The position numbers and the translations under genes are program-made. Below, in pieces: positions 54,088 to 61,491 of a stretch of 64,000 bases of DNA. Position 1 is the stretch's first letter; the number at the start of each line of letters is the position of its first letter. This DNA is from Chryseobacterium sp. MEBOG06 (GTDB lineage Bacteria; Bacteroidota; Bacteroidia; Flavobacteriales; Weeksellaceae). The DNA is taken from positions 2,480,001-2,544,000 of the forward strand of contig NZ_CP084580.1 in assembly GCF_021869765.1 (NCBI RefSeq). The letters run 5' to 3'. The notes below the pieces were generated by a model. It made no database searches, was not told the DNA's origin, and worked only from the letters and a program-made list of their open reading frames with translations.

Positions 54088-55356
54088 TTATCTGTTCCCA
54101 TTATTTTTTTTAGGAAACAAAATCAGTCTGATGGAAGGATTATTTGTAATAAATAAACGGAACCAGTCTAAAGCGAGCTGTATTTTACTCCGGAATCCAA
54201 CTAAAGGAATAATATGGATGAAAAGCCATGTAAGCCAAGCTGCGAATCCTTTGAAGGAATGTTTCGGAAGGTCTACCACAGCATTATATTTGGAAATAAT
54301 AGCCATACTTCCTTTATCATGATAATAGAATGGTTCCAGTACCTTACCTTCTTCTATCCGCCTGAAATTGGCAGCCAGATTTTTACCCTGCTGAATGGCA
54401 ACCTGTGCAAGCTGAGGGTGCCCTTTCGGATATTTTTCCTCAGAAAGCATTATGCAAATATCTCCCAGAGCATAAACATTGGAGGTTCCTTCCACTTTAT
54501 TGTAAGCATTTACTGCAATCCGTCTTCCTTTTCCTATGCTTTCTTCGGGTAATCCTTTAATTTCTCTTCCTATGACTCCGGAAGTCCAGATCAGAGTTTC
54601 TGTCTCAAGAGATCTTCCGTCACTTAATATAACTTTGGAATCAATATAGTCTTTCACCGAGATGTTCAGGATAATCTTAACACCCAATTCTTTCAATTTT
54701 TCATAAGCACTTTCTTGTGCCAGACTGCTCATAGGAGAAAGCAGAGTGGGAAGGGCATCTATGAGATAAATATTGGAAAGTGCCAGTTTTATTTCGGGAT
54801 ATTCTTTCTGGGCGATATAATGTCCCATTTCTGCCAGCATACCTGCCAATTCTACGCCCGTAGGTCCGCCGCCAGCAATTACGATATTCTGAAGTTTTTC
54901 AGCTTCTTTAATGTTTTTGTTTCTGGCAGCTTCTTCCAGAGTCAGCAGGATATGATTCCGCAGATACAGTGCTTCTTCAATATTTTTCATGGGAAGTGCA
55001 CACTTCTGTACATTTTCCATTCCAAAAAAATTAGATTCTGTTCCTATCGCCAGGACAAGTTCGTCATAGCTCAGGTTTCCGGTATCTGTTTCAATGGTTT
55101 TATTATCAGTATTTACCTTAATCAGGCTTCCCATATGGAATTTAACATTTTTATTCTCTGAAAATAATTTTCTGAAGGGATAACTGATATTAGAGGCTTC
55201 TATGAATGAGGTTGCAACCTGATAGATCAATGGTGGAAAAAAATGATAATTATTTTTATCTACCAGTGTAATTCTGAATCTGTTGTCGTTCTTAAGAGAT
55301 TTGATAAGATTAATGCCTGCAAATCCTCCGCCTACGATTACAATGTGCTTTTTCAT
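54088..55356 (-). CDS. Type II NADH dehydrogenase / NAD(P)-FAD oxidoreductase
   Basis: A 422-residue two-dinucleotide-fold flavoprotein. The FAD motif HIVIVGGGFAGINLIKSL is at the N-terminus and the NADH motif IVIAGGGPTGVELAGMLAEMG near residue 170, followed by TSNVYALGDICIM and the C-terminal region (SFKGFAAWLTWLFIHIIPLV), which is amphipathic and hydrophobic as in NDH-2 membrane anchors. NDH-2 oxidises NADH and reduces quinone without pumping protons. The gene is divergent from the aldo/keto reductase gene and upstream of the SDR. Confidence 0.88.
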   Translation of the reverse strand: MKKHIVIVGGGFAGINLIKSLKNDNRFRITLVDKNNYHFFPPLIYQVATSFIEASNISYPFRKLFSENKNVKFHMGSLIKVNTDNKTIETDTGNLSYDELVLAIGTESNFFGMENVQKCALPMKNIEEALYLRNHILLTLEEAARNKNIKEAEKLQNIVIAGGGPTGVELAGMLAEMGHYIAQKEYPEIKLALSNIYLIDALPTLLSPMSSLAQESAYEKLKELGVKIILNISVKDYIDSKVILSDGRSLETETLIWTSGVIGREIKGLPEESIGKGRRIAVNAYNKVEGTSNVYALGDICIMLSEEKYPKGHPQLAQVAIQQGKNLAANFRRIEEGKVLEPFYYHDKGSMAIISKYNAVVDLPKHSFKGFAAWLTWLFIHIIPLVGFRSKIQLALDWFRLFITNNPSIRLILFPKKNNGNR

Positions 55357-55518
55357 ATTAAGTGGATATTGAAATGGTGTTCCTTATTCAATTCAAGAAC
55401 AGGACCAAAGAATGCGGGAAACAAACATTTAACATAAAATAAGGGAAAAATGAAATCTCAGGATTAAGTCTGCATGATGTTTGCTGGTTACCTATCCAGA
55501 CATCCAAATAATATTACT

Positions 55519-56511
55519 ATGAGCCGAGCTATTTTAAATGAAAATCACAGACTGGGACTAGGCGGTGTTGCTATAGGAACCGCTTTTGAAAATATTACAG
55601 ATGAACAGGCGCAGAAAGTACTGCAGGCAGCATGGGATACCGGAATCCGGTATTATGATACGTCTCCCTGGTATGGGCTTACCAAAAGCGAAAGAAGATT
55701 TGGCCGTTTTCTGAAAACCCAAGACAGAGATGACTTTATATTCTCAACAAAAGTAGGCCGACTTTTTAATCAGGTTCCGGAATCTGAAGTTCCGCCTACC
55801 ATGTGGAAAAAACCTCTTCCATATGATTTCAGACATGATTATACTGCTGACGCTGTAAAACAGTCTATAGAAGAAAGTATGAAAAGAACCGGTCTGGATT
55901 ATATTGATATTGTATACGTGCATGATTTATCTGAGGATCAGGTAGGTGACCGCTACCCTTATTTCCTTGAACAAGCACAAAAAGGAGCTTTTAAAGTTCT
56001 TTCTGAGCTAAGAAACCAGGGGGTTATTAAAGCCTGGGGAATGGGAGTCAATAAAATTGAACCCATTTTAGATTGTATTGAATCAGCAGATCCTGATATC
56101 TGTCTTTCTGCAACTCAATATTCTATATTGGAACATGAAGATGCAGTTGACAGGCTTCTTCCTGCAGTAAAAAAAGCAGGGGTACAACTCGTTTCCGGAG
56201 CTGGATATAATTCAGGCTATATTGCCGGGAGAGAACGTTATAATTATAAAGATGTAATCCCGAAAGGGATGAATGAAAAACGAGCCGGAATTTCTGCTAT
56301 TGCAGATAAATATGGTATTCGCCTTATAGATGCTGCTCTGCATTTTGTTCTCGCTTGTGATGAGTTTTCATCTATTATACCGGGAACTGGCAGCCCAGAG
56401 CAGGTAAAGGATAATATACGGGCTCTGAAAACCAATATCCCTTCGGATTTCTGGAAAGAGCTCAAGGAAAAGGGGCTTATTTATGAAAAAGCTCAGGTTC
56501 CTACTTTGTAG
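55519..56511 (+). CDS. Aldo/keto reductase, D-threo-aldose dehydrogenase-like
   Basis: A 330-residue aldo/keto reductase of the AKR15/fucose-dehydrogenase-like branch. The catalytic residues are in IRYYDTSPWYGLTKSERRFG (aspartate and tyrosine), FSTKVGRLF (lysine) and YIDIVYVHDLSED (histidine). Near the C-terminus IIPGTGSPEQV supplies the cofactor-binding end. I start at ATG 55519 (MSRAILNENHRLGLGG), because 55474 adds residues outside the family. The substrate is probably an aldose or aldehyde. It stands alone. Confidence 0.88.
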   Translation: MSRAILNENHRLGLGGVAIGTAFENITDEQAQKVLQAAWDTGIRYYDTSPWYGLTKSERRFGRFLKTQDRDDFIFSTKVGRLFNQVPESEVPPTMWKKPLPYDFRHDYTADAVKQSIEESMKRTGLDYIDIVYVHDLSEDQVGDRYPYFLEQAQKGAFKVLSELRNQGVIKAWGMGVNKIEPILDCIESADPDICLSATQYSILEHEDAVDRLLPAVKKAGVQLVSGAGYNSGYIAGRERYNYKDVIPKGMNEKRAGISAIADKYGIRLIDAALHFVLACDEFSSIIPGTGSPEQVKDNIRALKTNIPSDFWKELKEKGLIYEKAQVPTL

Positions 56512-56519
56512 AATTAAAA

Positions 56520-56562
56520 CTGGGTTTGGGATAAGGCCATATGGGTAGGAACCCAAACTCAG
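56520..56562. terminator. Imperfect hairpin after the aldose dehydrogenase-like gene
   Basis: CTGGGTTTGGG (56520-56530) and CCCAAACTCAG (56552-56562) form an 11-bp stem with one G-U pair around a 21-base loop. It lacks a T-run, so its role as terminator is uncertain. Confidence 0.45.
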
Positions 56563-56619
56563 TGTAATTATTTTATCTGCGTTCAAAATTTCTTCAAAAT
56601 TTAATGATAGTTTTATAGC

Positions 56620-57294
56620 ATGAAAATTCTAATTGTAGAAGACGAAACCGAGCTTGCTAAAAGTATTACTGAATATCTGTCAGAGGAAAACTACCTCTGT
56701 GAGCTGGCTGGTACCTATACTGACGCTATGAATAAGATAGGGATGTTTCATTATGACTGTATTTTATTAGACATTATGCTTCCTGACGGAAATGGACTTA
56801 GAATTTTGGAAGAATTAAAAAAACAGCAGAAACAGGATGGCGTGATCATTATTTCCGCTAAAAATGCACTGGATGATAAGGTGGAAGGTCTGAAATTGGG
56901 AGCTGATGATTATCTTACCAAACCTTTTCATCTTTCAGAACTGATGGCCAGAGTATATTCTATTATCCGCAGAAAACAGTTTCACAGTTCTAATGTGGTG
57001 ACCCAAAATGAACTTCAAATTGATCTTTTGGCTAAAACAGTAGCCGTTAATGAAGAAACAATTGCATTGACGAAAAAGGAGTTTGACCTTCTGATCTATT
57101 TTATCGGTAATAAGAATAAAGTGATTTCAAAGAGTATATTGGCGGAACACCTTTCGGGGGGTTTTGCAGATATGCTTGACAATCATGATTTTGTATATGC
57201 GCATGTGAAAAATCTTAAGAAAAAGCTATATGATGCCGGCTCTGGACATTACCTCAAAACAGTGTATGGAACGGGATATAAGTGGGAATCGTAA
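56620..57294 (+). CDS. OmpR-family response regulator
   Basis: A 224-residue two-domain regulator. The receiver has the acidic pair in LIVEDETEL, phospho-acceptor D51 (CILLDIMLPDG), and the signalling threonine/lysine in IIISAKN and LTKPFHLSEL. The C-terminal winged helix (ALTKKEFDLLIYFIGNKNKV; YAHVKNLKKKLYDAGSG) is of OmpR/PhoB type. It lies 52 bp before the histidine kinase gene on the same strand, a cognate pair. Its targets are unknown. The genes downstream are an outer-membrane-type cluster. Confidence 0.92.
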   Translation: MKILIVEDETELAKSITEYLSEENYLCELAGTYTDAMNKIGMFHYDCILLDIMLPDGNGLRILEELKKQQKQDGVIIISAKNALDDKVEGLKLGADDYLTKPFHLSELMARVYSIIRRKQFHSSNVVTQNELQIDLLAKTVAVNEETIALTKKEFDLLIYFIGNKNKVISKSILAEHLSGGFADMLDNHDFVYAHVKNLKKKLYDAGSGHYLKTVYGTGYKWES

Positions 57295-57346
57295 ACCCGA
57301 TACTTTCTAAAATCTGATCATCAATAATTCTTAATTCATCATTCCT

Positions 57347-58632
57347 GTGAAGCCTCTATTAAACAAAACCACAAAACCCTTTCTTATCTATGTTCTTATT
57401 GTATTAACGATAAGTATTCCTGTATATTATTTTGTGGTAGATACAATCTGGAAAAGTGAACTGGATGAGCATAACCAGATTATTGTAGAGAAAACAGCCT
57501 ATGAATTCAATCAATTAAAACTTTCTGATGAAAAGCTGGAGAACAGTCTTGATTTATGGAATCATATTCAGCCTGAAACCAATATTGAAAGAATTCCGGC
57601 AGATAAAATTAAAGGAGATACCGTTTATACTTCCGAAAAACATCTTCCATTTATTTCTGCTAATAAAAAGGAACGTTACCGATGTCTTCAGAAAGTAATA
57701 TATATTCACGATAAACCTTACCTTTTTACGATACAGACCAATATTGAGGAATCTCACGAGACAATTGCCGTGATCGCTATGATTACTATATTTTTCTTTG
57801 TGATGATTGTAGTTGGGCTTTTATACTTAAACAGAAGACTTTCCGCTTCCATATGGAAACCCTTTCGGGATACTCTGGACCGGTTAAAAACGTTTAAACT
57901 CAACAACCAGTCTAAAATTGAACTTCCCGCTTCTGATATCACAGAATTTGATGAGCTCAACCAATCTCTTTACAAACTGATTGAGCATAATGTTTCTGTA
58001 TATAATACCCAAAAGGAATTTACCGAAAATGCTTCTCATGAACTGCAGACTCCTCTTGCTATCATCAAAAATAAGCTGGATCTTTTACTTCAGGATCAGG
58101 CTTTGACGGAAAGGCAATACCGCATTGCAGAGGAAATGAACAGAGCCCTGACGAGAAGCTCACGAATCAATAAAAACCTCCTGCTGCTTGCTAAAATAGA
58201 TAATAATCAGTTTGATAACTCTGAAGTCATTTCTTTTGATCATCTGCTTCATCAGAGTATAGAAATTCTTCAGGAACATTTTGAACAAAAAAACATTTCT
58301 GTAAAAGAAGATATTTCTTCTGGTGTAAAAATAAGTGGTAACAGCAGTCTTACGGAGATTATGATCAACAATCTTATCATCAATGCTATCCGCCATACTT
58401 CTCCCGGGGGGGGATTTTAATGAAACTGACAGATTCTGCTTTTGAAATTTCCAATTCGGGAACAGAAAGACTTAATGCGGATTTATTATTTAAAAGATTT
58501 TCAAAACTCTCCACAGAGAGCGGCGGAAGTGGTCTGGGATTATCTATTATACAGGAAATTGCTAAGTTTCATCACTGGACAATCGAATATAAATTTGAAA
58601 ATAATCATCATATTTTCACTGTTAATTTATAG
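57347..58632 (+). pseudogene. Sensor histidine kinase, frameshifted at a G8 run
   Basis: The first part (GTG start at 57347) encodes a membrane sensor with two hydrophobic spans (LLIYVLIVLTISIPVYYFVV; then AVIAMITIFFFVMIVVGLLY), a HAMP-like linker, and the phospho-accepting H231 in FTENASHELQTPLA. The N-box NNLIINAIRHTSPGG is followed by eight G and the frame stops (GGF then TAA at 58418-58420). In another frame, beginning about 58420, the remaining ATPase residues follow: MKLTDSAFEISNSG, LFKRFSKLS and GSGLGLSIIQEIAKFHHW. Adding one G or deleting two restores a full kinase. It may be a phase-variable switch, a fixed pseudogene or a sequencing slip. Confidence 0.75.
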
Positions 58633-58690
58633 TTAACTTTTGATTTAAATTTTGGCTGATATTAATTATTTTATATATACAAAAATACTA

Positions 58691-58720
58691 AAAAGCATTC
58701 GTGAAGAATGCTTTTTTATT
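58691..58720 (+). terminator. Rho-independent terminator
   Basis: AAAAGCATTC (58691-58700) pairs with GAATGCTTTT (58706-58715) around a five-base loop, followed by T's. It ends the two-component operon. Confidence 0.85.
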
Positions 58721-58823
58721 CTCGTAATAAGATAAATTAATTCAATATTGCACGAAATATTTTCAAATGTAAATTACGGTTTTCCACATTAAACAAGGCA
58801 CTTAATATAATAAAAAATATCTC

Positions 58824-58851
58824 TTTGATATGAATTAATCATATATATTTG
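58824..58851 (+). promoter_or_regulatory. Promoter of the double-glycine leader peptide gene
   Basis: TTTG (58824-58827), 16 bp, and TATATTTG (58844-58851) match the Bacteroidetes consensus. The ATG at 58878 lies 27 bases after the -7 box. Confidence 0.65.
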
Positions 58852-58877
58852 AAACTTAATCTTAAATTTTCACAATT

Positions 58878-59042
58878 ATGAAAAAACTAAAAAAATTAAC
58901 TCGAGAAGACCTTAAAACATTGAAAGGAGGTCAAGTTTGGATTGCAGAATTTTGCGGTCAAACTGCTACTACAACTCAAGATTGGACACCACAACAAGCA
59001 AATCAGTGGCTTGCTGAACTTGAAAAAAATTACTGTAATTAA
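58878..59042 (+). CDS. Double-glycine leader peptide, bacteriocin-like
   Basis: A 54-residue peptide. The N-terminus MKKLKKLTREDLKTLKGG is a classical double-glycine leader: lysine-rich amphipathic helix with the L-x-x-L-x-G-G end recognised by C39-peptidase ABC transporters. The core (from residue 19) has 36 residues with two cysteines, C26 and C53, and is rich in threonine, glutamine and tryptophan. The same leader style is found on small Chryseobacterium peptides annotated as bacteriocin-like. No transporter with a C39 domain or modification enzyme lies in the window. A promoter precedes the gene and a terminator-like hairpin follows. Confidence 0.75.
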   Translation: MKKLKKLTREDLKTLKGGQVWIAEFCGQTATTTQDWTPQQANQWLAELEKNYCN

Positions 59043-59063
59043 TATTTGTTCATATTAATTATT

Positions 59064-59103
59064 TGCACTTATGACCTAATACAGTTATAAGTGCATTTTT
59101 TTT
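59064..59103 (+). terminator. Terminator or attenuator between peptide and GLPGLI gene
   Basis: TGCACTTAT (59064-59072) pairs with ATAAGTGCA (59087-59095) around a 14-base loop, followed by eight T's. Partial read-through would make the GLPGLI gene a low-expression downstream partner of the peptide. Confidence 0.8.
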
Positions 59104-59121
59104 ACAATCAAAAATAATTCT

Positions 59122-59973
59122 ATGTATTATTATAAAAAATTATTTCAATTATTAGCCTTATTTTTTAGTGTCTTATTCTTTTCTCAATTACATAAAAAAG
59201 ATACTGTGTGTGGTGAATTTACCTATTTATTAAAAGCTAAACTGAGTACATTAACTCCTGATTATAAACATGAAGAATTTTTTTCATTACAGATAGGTGA
59301 TAAACGTGCTTTTTTTGCAAGTACACAATCAATTAAGAGAGATTCTACATTTCAAACAACCCAACATAAGAAATTGGATAATGGTGGGATTCTTTTAAGT
59401 ACAAAAGGAATGAATATACCAAAAACCCAATTCTATTATACAATTATACAATCAAATGAAAACATACAGTATTTTGAGTCTGTTTCGATGTCATTACTTA
59501 TGTATAAAGAACCCGTAATAAAAAATTGGAAACTTATAGACGAAACAAAAATAATCAATACAATTACTTGTAAGAAAGCAGAGGTTAATTTTAAAGGTCG
59601 AAACTGGATAGCATGGTATTCTCTTGAAATTCCGTTGCCCTATGGTCCATATAAATTTAGTGGCTTGCCAGGACTAATTGTCAAAATAACAGATGATAAA
59701 GAAGAATATGATTTTGAATTAGTAAAATCTGTACCTACATATAAATTAAAAGATAAATTAATTACCATTAAAAAGAGCAGATATACAGAAGCCATAGAAA
59801 CAACACAGCAAAAATTAAAACAAGCAATTAGAAATGCTGATGCAAATGCTGCTGCTGTACTTGCAAGTTACGGAACTACTATTATACAAGGTCAAGAAAT
59901 TATAAGGCAGCGACAAAAAGAAAAAGAGGAAAATAAAAAATACGAAAACCCATTAGAATTAGAAAAAGATTAG
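59122..59973 (+). CDS. GLPGLI-family secreted protein
   Basis: A 283-residue protein named for its conserved motif, seen here as KFSGLPGLIVKI. The N-terminus LFQLLALFFSVLFFSQ is a signal peptide, so it is exported. The middle has the family's alternating beta-strands with KNWKLIDETKIINTITCKKA and the conserved AEVNFKGRNWIAWYS block. The C-terminal third is an added lysine/glutamate-rich helix (RQRQKEKEENKKYENPLELE). GLPGLI proteins are specific to Bacteroidetes, of unknown function, and often lie near outer-membrane receptors, as here. The stop overlaps the following hairpin. Confidence 0.85.
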   Translation: MYYYKKLFQLLALFFSVLFFSQLHKKDTVCGEFTYLLKAKLSTLTPDYKHEEFFSLQIGDKRAFFASTQSIKRDSTFQTTQHKKLDNGGILLSTKGMNIPKTQFYYTIIQSNENIQYFESVSMSLLMYKEPVIKNWKLIDETKIINTITCKKAEVNFKGRNWIAWYSLEIPLPYGPYKFSGLPGLIVKITDDKEEYDFELVKSVPTYKLKDKLITIKKSRYTEAIETTQQKLKQAIRNADANAAAVLASYGTTIIQGQEIIRQRQKEKEENKKYENPLELEKD

Positions 59974-59994
59974 CCATTAGCTAATCTTTTTTTT
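59964..59994 (+). terminator. Rho-independent terminator
   Basis: AAAAGATTAGC (59964-59974) pairs perfectly with GCTAATCTTTT (59980-59990) and T's follow. The stop codon TAG of the GLPGLI gene is inside the stem. Confidence 0.9.
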
Positions 59995-60062
59995 CGTTTT
60001 GTATTCAAACAGTTAGCTTATTCGTTAGCTGAATATATAATACAAATATAAATTTCAATAAT

Positions 60063-60239
60063 ATGAAATCTTTAAAAGAATTTCTCAACGAACAATTGGA
60101 AAATCCGATCGAAACTCCTTTACAGGAAGAGCAAAGTCCTGAAGCTACTAATACTAACATTCAAGAAGCTGGGAAGTCTTCAGGTAGTTTATCAGATTTA
60201 AAGGAAGTAGATGGTACATTTAAGTATATCATTATCTAA
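60063..60239 (+). CDS. Small peptide gene of unknown function
   Basis: A 58-residue open frame with a plausible ATG. The first 12 residues MKSLKEFLNEQL form a charged amphipathic helix like a RiPP or secretion leader. Residues 15-45 are rich in Glu, Pro, Gln, Thr and Ser (NPIETPLQEEQSPEATN), and the end is hydrophobic (TFKYIII). There is no cysteine and no GG cleavage site. I do not recognise a family. Its position next to a double-glycine peptide and a GLPGLI protein suggests a peptide locus, but no enzyme or transporter is nearby. It has no certain promoter. Confidence 0.5.
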   Translation: MKSLKEFLNEQLENPIETPLQEEQSPEATNTNIQEAGKSSGSLSDLKEVDGTFKYIII

Positions 60240-60331
60240 AAAATATCAGGAACCAGACAATTCAAAATTTCTTCTAAATCGGATTGCACCTTTGTATTGA
60301 AAATATACTGAAGTGTAAAATTAATTTAGAA

Positions 60332-61366
60332 ATGATTTTTAAAATTGCCCTTTTATTCGCAGGAACAATACTTGCATTCTGGATCAGCGCTATTTGTGGA
60401 GGCGGTGCAAGTCTGATTTTGATTCCTATCCTAAACCTTCTGCTTCCCACATCATTGGTCCCTTTCTCTTTGACGCTAGGTACTTTTACAAGTTCGGCCT
60501 CCCGGATTGCTGTGTTTAAAAAACATATCAACTGGAAAATATTTTTATGGTTTGTTCCGTTTTCTATTCCGGCAGTTCTGCTGGGTGCTTATATGATCAA
60601 ATATGTAAACCCCAATTATCTGCAGCTTATGGTTGGTTTCTTCCTGATTGCAAATCTTCCTCAACTTTTTGTTTCTAAAAATAAAAAAGAAGAATCAGGA
60701 AAGCCTTATCCCAAATCTGCATTAGCAGTTATTGGTTTCTCAGCGGGTTTTATTTCAGGAATAACAGGTGCTGTAGGACTTCTTTTCAACCGCTTTTATT
60801 TAAAGTTCGGACTTAAAAAAGAAGAAATAGTGGCAACTCGTGCAGCAAATGAAATTTTCCTTCACCTGATCAAGCTTATCATTTATATCTCGCTGGGCTT
60901 ATATTCCAATACCGCATTATGGCTGGGAATTGCGATAGCAGTAGCGGCAGTAGTGTCTTCATATACCGTGAAGTATATTCTTCCCCATCTCAGCGAAAAC
61001 CTGTTCAAAAAGATAGGGTATGGAGCGATGGTAGTTTCCGGCATTACTTTGATGACCTCTACCTCCGGCAAAATAATCCAGCAGGATCAAATTGCTGTTA
61101 ATACTTCGTCTACAGAAAATAAAAATGTGTACACCATGTCCTGGAGAAATACCCGTGTAGTATTGGAATATAAAGCCAATAAAGGACTGGAACTTGAAAA
61201 GAGCATCCAGCCGGAAGAACTTTCCGGAAATCTTAAAACGATGTATCATACACTAAAAGAACATTATGATGATGTACATATAGAAAAAGTATATGCGCTG
61301 GGGAAAGAAACTACTCATGGGTTCTACTGTTATAAAAACAAAGTGGTTACCAAGTATAAAGCCTGA
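60332..61366 (+). CDS. TSUP-family permease (TauE/SafE) with C-terminal extension
   Basis: A 344-residue inner-membrane protein. Residues 1-245 hold eight membrane segments with the TauE/SafE fold: FAGTILAFWISAICGGGASLIL at the first hairpin, quoted here as FWISAICGGGASLI, and IGFSAGFISGITGAVGLLFN, quoted as GFISGITGAVGLL, at the second. The family exports sulfite, sulfoacetate or other organosulfur and carboxylate compounds. About 80 extra residues follow (TMSWRNTRVVLEYKANKGLE) that look like a small soluble domain. I start at ATG 60332, because the TTG at 60284 would add 16 hydrophilic residues. The stop overlaps or abuts the next frame. Confidence 0.85.
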   Translation: MIFKIALLFAGTILAFWISAICGGGASLILIPILNLLLPTSLVPFSLTLGTFTSSASRIAVFKKHINWKIFLWFVPFSIPAVLLGAYMIKYVNPNYLQLMVGFFLIANLPQLFVSKNKKEESGKPYPKSALAVIGFSAGFISGITGAVGLLFNRFYLKFGLKKEEIVATRAANEIFLHLIKLIIYISLGLYSNTALWLGIAIAVAAVVSSYTVKYILPHLSENLFKKIGYGAMVVSGITLMTSTSGKIIQQDQIAVNTSSTENKNVYTMSWRNTRVVLEYKANKGLELEKSIQPEELSGNLKTMYHTLKEHYDDVHIEKVYALGKETTHGFYCYKNKVVTKYKA

Positions 61367-61491
61367 TGAATCAAGCAGAAAGTATAAATACAATCCTCTT
61401 AAAAAAAATATACAGTCTCAACTTTATCAAAGATCAAAATGCCTGCGCCTTTGCGCATAATAAAAAAGAAACATCAACTAATATCAACCCA

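Noticed and set aside
61366..61491. Earlier start of the outer-membrane protein overlapping the TSUP stop
   Set aside because: It would place 42 hydrophilic residues before the signal peptide, which would block export.
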